Positions 1 to 4,880 of a DNA stretch of 6,096 nt are shown here, in pieces. The notes under the pieces are model-generated. The model did no database searches. It saw only the letters and a list, made by a program, of their open reading frames with translations, and had not been told where the DNA came from. Origin of the DNA: Colimorpha_A sp045533115. GTDB lineage: Bacteria; Bacillota; Clostridia; Oscillospirales; CAG-272. Position 1 is the stretch's first letter, and every line of letters starts with the position of its first letter. The stretch lies in the NCBI GenBank assembly GCA_045533115.1, contig JAZSHF010000081.1, forward strand, positions 1-6,096, given 5' to 3'. Made by a program: the position numbers and the translations under genes.

Positions 1-4
1 ACTT

Positions 5-70
5 GATTCCTCCTTCGTTTTTTGGTCGTGGTTGGCAAACCCACTTCCTATTATAAACGAAGGAGGATTC
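5..70 (-). promoter_or_regulatory. Structured leader that can mask a ribosome site for a gene just left of the window
   Basis: Positions 5-20 and 55-70 form a 16-bp inverted repeat with one mismatch. Read on the minus strand, the second arm carries a strong AAGGAGG ribosome site at about 10-16, eight or nine bases from the window edge, so a minus-strand gene probably starts just outside. The first arm (55-70) carries the matching CCTCCTT and could pair with it. A smaller hairpin, GTGG(G)TT with AACCAC around TGCC, lies in the loop. A TATAAT at 50-55 with a weak TAGAAA 17 bp upstream (73-78) is also present; if that is the promoter, the masking arm is not transcribed and the repeat would be a DNA operator instead. 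Read on the plus strand, the repeat is followed by TTTTTCT and could be a poor terminator with a 34-nt loop. Confidence 0.4.
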
Positions 71-100
71 TTTTTCTACTCATAGCTAAAGCTTTTTGGA

Positions 101-129
101 ACCACCAGCACTGCTGGTGGTTTTCGTTT
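101..129 (+). terminator. Rho-independent terminator, plus strand
   Basis: ACCACCAG pairs with CTGGTGGT around a five-base loop (101-121) and is followed by TTTTCGTTT. The U-tract is only on the plus side, so it ends transcription running rightward from sequence left of the window or from the 1-100 region. No plus-strand gene is visible here for it to serve. Confidence 0.65.
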
Positions 130-133
130 ACAA

Positions 134-170
134 TAAAAAGAACGCCGAACGGCGTTCTTTTTTTATTTTT
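134..170. terminator. Bidirectional terminator after the SLOG gene
   Basis: AAAAAGAACGCC (135-146) and GGCGTTCTTTTT (151-162) form a perfect 12-bp stem with a GAAC loop. T-runs lie on both sides. On the minus strand it directly abuts the TAA of the SLOG gene at 163-165. On the plus strand it backs up the terminator at 101-129. Confidence 0.85.
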
Positions 171-594
171 CGGCAAGGTTTATGACCTTCAAATTCTTCC
201 TTTTTGCCATTTCGTAGTATTTGAACGCACCGCTGTAAGACCTTGTCACGTATGCGATCACATAATCCGACGAGTTTAGCATATACTTATTTCTGAAATC
301 AATTCTGAATCTCGGCAATGCCGATTCGATCCCGTCGGGAACGACGCATATCGAGCCGTCGTCAATGCTCCCGACTTTCGTCGGTATCCGTGATAACACG
401 ACTTGAAATTCGAAATTATATAACTACGCAAGCTCCGTTAGAATACTCTTGACGATTCTGTCAAAGCCGCCGCTGTCACCCACTAAAAACATATCGACGC
501 CGCACTTGTTTCTAAGCTCGATAACCGCATCTTTGACTTTTTCCCTTATTTCGCTCGGCGCATCACGATGCCCGAAAAAAGTGCAGGTAATCAT
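163..594 (-). pseudogene. SLOG-family (DUF1273-like) protein interrupted by one in-frame TAG
   Basis: The reading frame runs from ATG at 594 to TAA at 163-165 (143 codons) with one internal stop, TAG at 424-426 (codon 57). The first 56 residues carry CTFFGHRDAP near the start and VGDSGGFDRIV at about 38-48, as I recall for the SLOG/DUF1273 nucleotide-sensing fold. After the stop, the frame continues without a shift into PDGIES, a PRFRIDFRN segment, SDYVIAYVT and a KVINLAE end, which are the family's C-terminal landmarks. Length and spacing fit an intact protein with one codon changed. The start is set by AGGAGCGGAGAG at 599-610; an in-frame GTG or ATG further up would lie ahead of that site. 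No ribosome site precedes the in-frame GTG at 399, so separate translation of the second half is unlikely. Function is unproven: SLOG proteins generally bind nucleotide-derived ligands. It diverges from two XRE regulators. Amber readthrough is the alternative to a dead gene. Confidence 0.75.
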
Positions 595-607
595 AATTCT
601 CTCCGCT

Positions 608-680
608 CCTGTCCTACCTATAGGACATAGTTTTGTCAATAATAGTATACACTATATTTGTCCAAAATCAAGACAAACGG
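608..680. promoter_or_regulatory. Divergent promoter and operator region between SLOG and XRE genes
   Basis: The minus-strand promoter is probably TTGATT (671-666), 16 bp, TATACT (649-644), giving a leader of about 43 nt. A plus-strand promoter is less clear; AGGACA (622-627), 18 bp, TATACA (646-651) is one option. Dyads crowd the gap: ATAGTATACACTAT at 642-655, GTCCTA/TAGGAC at 611-626, and TTTGTC/GACAAA at 657-677, with another TTTGTC at 632-637. This is the usual layout for an XRE repressor controlling itself and its divergent neighbour, but which dyad is bound is a guess. Confidence 0.5.
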
Positions 681-688
681 TGTATTTT

Positions 689-931
689 ATGAAAAGAATT
701 ATTGATACCGAAAACGTAAATATTATCGGCGCAAAAATTAAAGAAGCTCGTGAAAAATCGGGAATGAGTCAAAAGCAGCTTTCGGAAAAGCTTGAACTTA
801 TGGCTGTTTATACCTGCCGCGGCTCGATCTCCAGAATTGAAAACGGCAAACGCGCTGTAACCGATATCGAGATAGACGCGATTTCAAAAATTTTGGACGT
901 GTCACTTAATTATCTTTTTGATAGGGAATAA
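689..931 (+). CDS. Small XRE-family HTH regulator (first of pair)
   Basis: This is an 80-residue protein that is almost entirely one Cro/C1-type helix-turn-helix domain, spanning about residues 12-76. The recognition region includes GMSQKQLSEKL (25-35) and SISRIENGKR (46-55), then the family's closing VTDIEIDAISKILDVSLNYLF. The turn between helices 2 and 3 is long (ELMAVYTCRG), a variant common in Clostridia XRE proteins that have NIIG before the first helix. The frame is open upstream to 449, but that part is antisense to the SLOG gene. ATG at 689 is preferred because the HTH begins right after it, though the ribosome site is weak (GGTG at 679-682). It probably represses its own operon and the divergent SLOG gene. 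There is no ligand-binding or protease domain. Confidence 0.85.
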   Translation: MKRIIDTENVNIIGAKIKEAREKSGMSQKQLSEKLELMAVYTCRGSISRIENGKRAVTDIEIDAISKILDVSLNYLFDRE

Positions 932-932
932 T

Positions 933-1148
933 ATGTCGTACTACAAGCGGATCCGCGATCTTCGTGAGGATAAAGATATAACACAGGCACAGATGGGCAA
1001 GATTCTTTCTTGCAGTCAGCGTGTTTACAGCAATTACGAACGCGGCGATATTGATATCCCGACTTCGACACTTGTAAAAATTGCAGATTTTCATAAGGTT
1101 TCGGTAGATTATCTGCTTAACCGTACAGATAATCCGAATATGAATTGA
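933..1148 (+). CDS. Small XRE-family HTH regulator (second of pair)
   Basis: This 71-residue single-domain Cro/C1-type HTH protein begins one base after the TAA of the preceding regulator, so the two are surely co-transcribed and probably translationally coupled. ATG at 933 is chosen because AGGGA at 923-927 is five bases upstream; an in-frame TTG at 918 would lie inside the previous gene with no ribosome site. The HTH spans ITQAQMGKIL (16-25) and QRVYSNYERG (29-38), followed by IPTSTLVKIADFHKVSVDYLL, the standard fourth and fifth helices. The short Asn-rich tail holds no further domain. It differs in sequence from the first regulator, so this is not a recent duplication; two different XRE proteins may bind different dyads or act together. 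Confidence 0.9.
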   Translation: MSYYKRIRDLREDKDITQAQMGKILSCSQRVYSNYERGDIDIPTSTLVKIADFHKVSVDYLLNRTDNPNMN

Positions 1149-1180
1149 AAAATCCGCCCTCTCGGGCGGATTTTGTTTTT
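1149..1180 (+). terminator. Terminator of the XRE operon
   Basis: AAAATCCGCCC (1149-1159) pairs with GGGCGGATTTT (1164-1174) around TCTC and is followed by GTTTTT. It starts one base after the last regulator's TGA. Confidence 0.92.
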
Positions 1181-1210
1181 CGCGAGTTATGAGATATAGG
1201 TATGTTGTTT

Positions 1211-1320
1211 GTAGGGGAGGGGTTTCCCCTCCCGCACAAAAACGATGTTACTTTTCTTCGGAACACCTCATCCGTCAACCTTCGGTTGACACCTTCCCCA
1301 AGGGGAAGGCAAGACATCGT
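1211..1320. repeat. Composite palindromic intergenic repeat
   Basis: Three tight palindromes lie in a row between two convergent terminators: GGGAGGGG/CCCCTCCC (1215-1233, loop TTT), GTCAACC/GGTTGAC (1274-1290, loop TTC) and CCTTCCCC/GGGGAAGG (1292-1309, loop AA). ACGATGT (1242-1248) and ACATCGT (1314-1320) form a closing stem around the last two. The part reading CACCTCATCCGTCA followed by these hairpins strongly resembles a dispersed intergenic repeat I recall from Oscillospiraceae and Faecalibacterium genomes, and the GTAGGGG hairpin resembles a second such family. It contains no gene. Copy number cannot be judged from one window. Confidence 0.65.
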
Positions 1321-1340
1321 GGCGAAAAACTCCTTATCGC

Positions 1341-1376
1341 GTAAAAACACCCCGACGGAAACCGTCGGGGTGTTTT
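1341..1376 (-). terminator. Terminator of asd
   Basis: AAAACACCCCGACGG (1344-1358) and CCGTCGGGGTGTTTT (1362-1376) form a perfect 15-bp stem with an AAA loop. On the minus strand it ends in GTTTTTAC, eight bases beyond the asd stop. The plus side also has TTTT, so it can stop traffic from the XRE side. Confidence 0.93.
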
Positions 1377-1383
1377 CGTGTCA

Positions 1384-2469
1384 TTACTTATTAACGATAT
1401 ATCCTTCAGCCGCGAGGAGCTCAGCGATAAGCACTGCGCCGCCGCCTGCGCCACGGAGAGTATTGTGGGAAAGTCCGACGAACTTATAGTCGAAGAGGGT
1501 ATCTTCGCGAAGACGTCCGACAGTTACTCCCATACCGCCGTAGATGTCGCGGTCGAGCGCCGCCTGCGGGCGGTTATCTTCTTCAAAGTAGGTGATGAAC
1601 TGCTCGGGAGCAGAGGGGAGACCGAGGGTCTGCGGCTTGCCCTTATATTCCTTCCAACGCGCAAGGATCTCGTCCTTGCTCGGCTTCTTTTCAAAGTCTA
1701 CGAAAACAGCTGCGGTGTGTCCGTTCGAAACGGGGACTCTGATGCACTGCGTCGTGATAAGAGGAGCGTCCGCCTTTACGATAACGCCGTTTTCGACCTT
1801 ACCCCAGATACGAAGCGGCTCCTGCTCGCTCTTTTCTTCCTCGCCGCCTATGTAGGGGATCACGTTGTCTATCATTTCGGGCCATTCCTTGAAGGTCTTG
1901 CCTGCGCCGGAAATTGCCTGATAGGTCGTTGCGACAACACGTGTCGGGCCGAAGTCGAGAAGGGGAGAGAGCATAGGAACGTAGCTCTGGATAGAGCAGT
2001 TCGGCTTAACGGCGATAAAGCCGTTCTTCGTGCCGAGGCGCTCCTTCTGATACTTGATAACGTCAAGGTGAGAGTCGTTAATTTCCGGAATTACCATAGG
2101 AACGTCGGGCGTCCAACGGTTTGCCGAGTTGTTCGAGATGACGGGGGTCTCGGTCTTTGCGTAAGCTTCCTCGAGCGCCTTTATCTCGTCCTTTTTCATA
2201 TCGACCGCGCAGAACACCATATCGACGTTCTCCGCGAACTTTTCAACCTCTGATGCGTCGAAAACGGTCATATTCTTGACCGATTCGGGCATATCGAGGT
2301 CGAGCTTCCAGCGGCTTCCGACCGCTTCCTCGTAGGTCTTGCCTGCGGAGCGTCCGCTTGCCGCAAGTCCTGCTATTTCAAAATAGGGGTGGTTATTAAG
2401 GAGCGTGATAAAACGCTGTCCTACCATTCCGGTTGCACCGATAATTCCTGCCTTAAGTTTCTTTGCCAT
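1384..2469 (-). CDS. asd: Aspartate-semialdehyde dehydrogenase
   Basis: The cytoplasmic enzyme reduces aspartyl-4-phosphate to L-aspartate-4-semialdehyde with NADPH, the branch point for lysine/diaminopimelate, threonine and methionine. The 361-residue length and sequence fit the archaeal/fungal-type branch rather than the E. coli type. The N-terminal nucleotide-binding motif is GIIGATGMVGQRF (8-20). The catalytic cysteine is Cys158 in KPNCS. YQAISGAG (183-190) follows, and the likely catalytic base is His251 in RVPVSNGH. SNNSANR (112-118) is also typical. The C-terminal GLSHNTLRGAGGGAV completes the cofactor pocket. All key residues are present, so it should be active. ATG at 2469 has AGGAAA about nine bases upstream. 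It follows the wall-repeat gene by 37 bp with no terminator between, so co-transcription is likely; a possible promoter of its own is TTGACG (2535-2530), 18 bp, CATAAA (2511-2506). Confidence 0.97.
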   Translation of the reverse strand: MAKKLKAGIIGATGMVGQRFITLLNNHPYFEIAGLAASGRSAGKTYEEAVGSRWKLDLDMPESVKNMTVFDASEVEKFAENVDMVFCAVDMKKDEIKALEEAYAKTETPVISNNSANRWTPDVPMVIPEINDSHLDVIKYQKERLGTKNGFIAVKPNCSIQSYVPMLSPLLDFGPTRVVATTYQAISGAGKTFKEWPEMIDNVIPYIGGEEEKSEQEPLRIWGKVENGVIVKADAPLITTQCIRVPVSNGHTAAVFVDFEKKPSKDEILARWKEYKGKPQTLGLPSAPEQFITYFEEDNRPQAALDRDIYGGMGVTVGRLREDTLFDYKFVGLSHNTLRGAGGGAVLIAELLAAEGYIVNK

Positions 2470-2506
2470 TGTATATATTTCCTTTCAAGAATTGTTCACT
2501 ATATAT

Positions 2507-3175
2507 TTATGATGTGAGGCGGCCTTCGGCGTCAAATTTATAATATGCTCCGTTAATAAAATTTTCGCCTGTCAAAGCCGCGCCGTCGTCACCGAAATAG
2601 TAGGTGTCGCCGCTGACGGTTATGAAGCCGAACATCATCGCTTCCTTGTTGTGACCGCCGTTGGGGTTAAAGTAATACTTCTTGCCGTCGATTTCGACAA
2701 GTCCCTTCTTCAGGTTTCCGTTTTCACTGAAGCAGTATTTGAAGCCGTCGATCTCGACTATCCCAAACACCTTGTAGCCATGGTCGCCGAAGTACCAGAG
2801 CTTCCCGTCGACGATTCGCGTTTCGTTGCAGTAGAGAACGCCGTTATTCGTGAAGCAGTACATTTCGCCGTCGATCTCACATTCGCCCGTTGCCATCGTT
2901 CCGTCGTCAAACGCGTAATAGCGGGAGCCGTCGATACGGCACCAGCCCTTTATAAGCGTGTGTGCGCCGTAGTCGGAGAAAATGTACGTTTTGTTTCCGA
3001 TCTTGAGTATGCCCGATGCACGCTTGAAGGGCATTTCAAGAAAATATTTTTCGCCGTTTTCCTCGTACCAGCCGGGGATAAGCGACGAGCGGAATACGAA
3101 TATAAGGATAACGGCAAGCAAAAGTGAAGCCGCTAAAATGATATATTGGATCGTCGTTTTTGAGAGCTTTTTCAC
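2507..3175 (-). CDS. Membrane-anchored cell-wall-binding-repeat protein
   Basis: The 222 residues start with a short basic segment (MKKLSKTT) and a single hydrophobic helix at about 10-28 with no clear signal-peptidase site, suggesting a type II membrane protein with the rest outside. Residues 35-222 are about nine tandem units of roughly 20 residues with the pattern G-x-x-x-I-D-G-x-x-Y-Y-F-x-x-x-G, for example at 98-116, 138-157 and 158-180. This is the CW_binding_1 (choline/glucan-binding-like) repeat. Such repeats normally bring an enzyme to the wall; here no catalytic domain is attached, so the repeats are the whole exported part. GTG at 3175 is the start, with AAGGAG eight bases upstream. 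It precedes asd by 37 bp on the same strand. Substrate is unknown; wall polymer binding is inferred from the repeat family. Confidence 0.85.
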   Translation of the reverse strand: MKKLSKTTIQYIILAASLLLAVILIFVFRSSLIPGWYEENGEKYFLEMPFKRASGILKIGNKTYIFSDYGAHTLIKGWCRIDGSRYYAFDDGTMATGECEIDGEMYCFTNNGVLYCNETRIVDGKLWYFGDHGYKVFGIVEIDGFKYCFSENGNLKKGLVEIDGKKYYFNPNGGHNKEAMMFGFITVSGDTYYFGDDGAALTGENFINGAYYKFDAEGRLTS

Positions 3176-3208
3176 GCGCCGTTCTCCTTATATATTTTTT
3201 ATAGGATT

Positions 3209-3237
3209 ATTATATATCAAAAATCCGCTGTTGTAAA
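3209..3237 (-). promoter_or_regulatory. Promoter of the wall-repeat gene
   Basis: TTTACA (3237-3232) and TATAAT (3214-3209) are separated by exactly 17 bp on the minus strand. Start of transcription would be near 3202, giving a leader of about 27 nt before GTG 3175. It may also serve asd. Confidence 0.8.
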
Positions 3238-3293
3238 TAGTTTTTTTAACTAACTAAAATATTTTTGAACGGCGGAATATTGGTTTTTTATAA

Positions 3294-3632
3294 TCAAAAT
3301 AATAGCAAAAGTATCGTTGCAATTAAGCTTATTACCGTGATGATGGTAAAGAAAAGTACGCAATTTTTGATTGTTTTGATGTTTTTCATGTTTTTGAGAG
3401 CACAAAACTCCTGAATTTCTTCTGCCGATATTTCTAAAGGCAAAACCCTAAAAAACTTATTTAGCTTTGTGCCGTCAGTTTCTACTCTTTGAGCAACATC
3501 TATAGGAAGTTCTTCTTTGCGCTTGACCATGTTCAAGAAAATTTGATTTTCTTCATCTGTACAATCAATCTCTTGGCATAGTCCGCTTTCATATTTTAAT
3601 TCAAGCAATTCTTCATCAAATATTTTTCTCAC
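3294..3632 (-). CDS. Small protein with C-terminal membrane anchor, function unknown
   Basis: I do not recognise a named family. The 112-residue protein has an acidic soluble N-terminal part (about 1-85, rich in Glu/Asp, with CQEIDCTDEENQIFLNMV at 19-36), then a basic stretch KNMKNIKTIKN (80-90) and a single hydrophobic helix at about 91-112 that reaches the last residue. With Lys on the inner side, the bulk is predicted cytoplasmic, tail-anchored. GTG at 3632 is the start, with GGGAGGA at 3637-3643 five bases upstream. GC is about one third in the stretch I counted, clearly below asd and pit, hinting at different ancestry. No promoter fits between this gene and the tRNA-Ser terminator whose U-tail runs into its ribosome site, so it may be transcribed by readthrough. 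No convincing terminator follows it. Confidence 0.75.
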   Translation of the reverse strand: MRKIFDEELLELKYESGLCQEIDCTDEENQIFLNMVKRKEELPIDVAQRVETDGTKLNKFFRVLPLEISAEEIQEFCALKNMKNIKTIKNCVLFFTIITVISLIATILLLLF

Positions 3633-3640
3633 GGTATCCT

Positions 3641-3677
3641 CCCAATAAAAATAGGCCGCAAGGTTATTCCTTGCGGC
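3641..3677 (-). terminator. Terminator of tRNA-Ser, possible attenuator for the next gene
   Basis: GCCGCAAGG (3655-3663) pairs with CCTTGCGGC (3669-3677) around a five-base loop; on the minus strand it is followed by CTATTTTTATT. It lies 25 bases after the tRNA CCA end. Its tail ends where the GGGAGGA ribosome site of the small membrane-protein gene begins. Confidence 0.85.
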
Positions 3678-3702
3678 TTAATGCGGTTTTGAGCCGCTAT
3701 TT

Positions 3703-3791
3703 TGGCGGAGGGTGTGAGATTCGAACTCACGCGCCCGTGAAGGCAAACGGTTTTCAAGACCGCCTCGTTATGACCACTTCGATAACCCTCC
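3703..3791 (-). tRNA. tRNA-Ser(UGA)
   Basis: The 89-nt minus-strand sequence folds as a class II tRNA. The acceptor stem is GGAGGGT (3791-3785) with ACCCTCC (3713-3707), then G and an encoded CCA (3705-3703). The anticodon stem GCGGT/ACCGT encloses CTTGAAA, giving anticodon TGA, which reads UCA and related serine codons. A long variable arm (GCC with GGC) is the serine hallmark. The T arm is GTGAG/CTCAC with TTCGAAT. No mismatch is seen in the acceptor or T stems. It stands alone, with its own promoter and terminator. Confidence 0.95.
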
Positions 3792-3844
3792 GTAATTATG
3801 ATGCAAATATATGCATCTTTATTTTTATTGCTCGAAGCTATTGA

Positions 3845-3873
3845 ATTATACACCAAAGCAGATGATTTGTCAA
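3845..3873 (-). promoter_or_regulatory. Consensus promoter of tRNA-Ser
   Basis: TTGACA (3873-3868), 17 bp, TATAAT (3850-3845) on the minus strand is a perfect sigma-A consensus, as expected for a strongly made stable RNA. The roughly 47-nt pre-tRNA leader contains a GATGCA/TGCATC hairpin (3800-3817). A perfect 8-bp inverted repeat at 3883-3901 lies just upstream. Confidence 0.9.
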
Positions 3874-3940
3874 CCTATTTTTTCGAAAAATGATTTTTCG
3901 ACAGCAAGTACGTTGCTTAATTGATAATTGTATAGTTATA

Positions 3941-3969
3941 TTGCAAAATCTTCATTTAAGTGTTACAAT
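3941..3969 (+). promoter_or_regulatory. Promoter of the DUF6440-like gene
   Basis: TTGCAA (3941-3946), 17 bp, TACAAT (3964-3969) on the plus strand. Transcription would begin near 3976, giving a leader of about 24 nt with the AGGGGG ribosome site. Confidence 0.7.
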
Positions 3970-3999
3970 ATTTGCAAACAGAGCAGGGGGATATTCACA

Positions 4000-4188
4000 A
4001 TGGCAAAAAAGGAAAAAAGATTTATTAAAACATACAGTCAGGGCATGGGCTCAACCGAAGTTTTGGTCGATAAAGAGACGGGAGTCAATTATTTGTTTCA
4101 TTCAAGCGGTTATGCAGGCGGGCTGACGGTCTTGCTCGACAAATACGGCAAACCGATCATTACGCCGATTGAACACGAAGAGAACTGA
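4000..4188 (+). CDS. Small DUF6440-like protein
   Basis: The 62-residue soluble protein starts basic (MAKKEKRFIK), then shows TYSQGMGSTEVLVDKETGVNY and LFHSSGYAGGLTVLLDKYGKP (32-52). The VDKETGVNYLF and GYAGGLTxLLDxxGKP blocks match my memory of DUF6440, a conserved domain of unknown function widespread in gut Firmicutes; this is recall, not a search. It has no membrane segment, signal or metal-binding cluster. ATG at 4000 is preferred over the in-frame ATG at 3928 because AGGGGG (3985-3990) precedes it by nine bases and the domain starts there; the 3928 start would lie upstream of the promoter's likely transcription start. It is a single-gene unit, with its own promoter and a terminator shared with the convergent phosphate operon. 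No function can be assigned. Confidence 0.85.
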   Translation: MAKKEKRFIKTYSQGMGSTEVLVDKETGVNYLFHSSGYAGGLTVLLDKYGKPIITPIEHEEN

Positions 4189-4208
4189 TTTTTACTGTTT
4201 TTCAAATT

Positions 4209-4240
4209 AAAAAGCCGAGTTTTTTGACTCGGCTTTTTAT
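4209..4240. terminator. Shared bidirectional terminator
   Basis: AAAAAGCCGAGT (4209-4220) and ACTCGGCTTTTT (4227-4238) form a perfect 12-bp stem. It sits between the convergent ends of the DUF6440-like gene (4188) and the DUF47 gene (4243), with a T-run on both strands, so it can serve both. Confidence 0.92.
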
Positions 4241-4242
4241 TA

Positions 4243-4863
4243 TCAGGTATTCTTCATTATAACCGAAGCGACGCATTCGCTTGCGTGCTCGCAGGCATCT
4301 GCGCAGGACTCGAATATCTCGAATATGTTACGCCAGGAGACTGTCAGAAGAACGTCGGTAGAGTTCTTCGTAAGGTCGCGCATAGCGGAGAGATACAGGC
4401 GGTCGCATTCTTCCTCTACGTCGTTGATCTCGATTATCAAAGCGCGAAGCTTCTTTGACTTTTTGAAGCTCTCAAACTCACCCATGATCTCGCAGAGAAG
4501 CTCGCAGGAGCGGACGATGTTCCTTGCGAAATCAATAACGGAGGGCTCGACCGTCTTTATGTCGTAGATATAGAATTTCTGCAGGATCTCCTCGATTATG
4601 TCGGTTACGTCGTCGAGATTGGTGCTGAGGAGATCGAGGTCTTCTCTGTCTATCGGTGTGACGAATGCTTTTGCAAGCGCATCGCTCATTTCGTGCTTTT
4701 TCTCGTCAGCACTGTTCTCAATAGCGTGCATTTCGGAGAGCATCGTATGCATATTGTCCGCGTCGTAGTTTTCAAGACAGGTAAGAAGATAGCTTGCCGC
4801 CTTCTTGGAAAGCTCGGTTCTTGATACGAAATTGTCAAAATAGAATTTATCGCCTTTAGCCAT
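4243..4863 (-). CDS. PhoU-like DUF47 phosphate transport regulator
   Basis: The 206-residue all-helical cytoplasmic protein belongs to the DUF47/PhoU-like family that accompanies Pit transporters. The family signature TPIDREDL is at 69-76, followed by LLSTNLDDVTDIIEE. Two PhoU-like acidic motifs that would bind metal are AIENSADEKKHEM (47-59) and INDVEEECDRLYLSAM (146-161), one in each helical bundle. Length is normal for the family. ATG at 4863 has AAAGGAA about nine bases upstream. It begins 17 bp after the stop of the Pit gene, so the two form an operon; the partner is thought to modulate transporter activity, though the mechanism is not established. The final residues run into the shared terminator. 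Confidence 0.93.
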   Translation of the reverse strand: MAKGDKFYFDNFVSRTELSKKAASYLLTCLENYDADNMHTMLSEMHAIENSADEKKHEMSDALAKAFVTPIDREDLDLLSTNLDDVTDIIEEILQKFYIYDIKTVEPSVIDFARNIVRSCELLCEIMGEFESFKKSKKLRALIIEINDVEEECDRLYLSAMRDLTKNSTDVLLTVSWRNIFEIFESCADACEHASECVASVIMKNT

Positions 4864-4880
4864 TTTTATGTTCCTTTCAG

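Noticed and set aside
22..279. Plus-strand open frame of 85 codons
   Set aside because: It crosses two terminators and enters the antisense of the SLOG gene; no ribosome site precedes its start.
449..688. Possible 80-residue N-terminal extension of the first XRE regulator
   Set aside because: It is antisense to the SLOG gene and crosses the divergent promoter region; the HTH domain begins right after ATG 689.
1211..1320. CRISPR-like repeats
   Set aside because: The palindromes differ from each other, are not regularly spaced and have no spacers or cas genes.
1378..2253. Long plus-strand open frame of 291 codons
   Set aside because: It is antisense to asd, whose catalytic motifs are all intact on the other strand, and has no ribosome site or recognisable domain.
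2651..3127. Plus-strand open frame of 158 codons
   Set aside because: It is the mirror of the wall-binding repeats; the repeated codons on the minus strand keep this frame open.
3294..3791. Integrated element attached at tRNA-Ser
   Set aside because: No second copy of the tRNA 3' end and no integrase is present in the window.
3629..3856. Minus-strand open frame of 75 codons
   Set aside because: It runs straight through the tRNA-Ser gene and its terminator.
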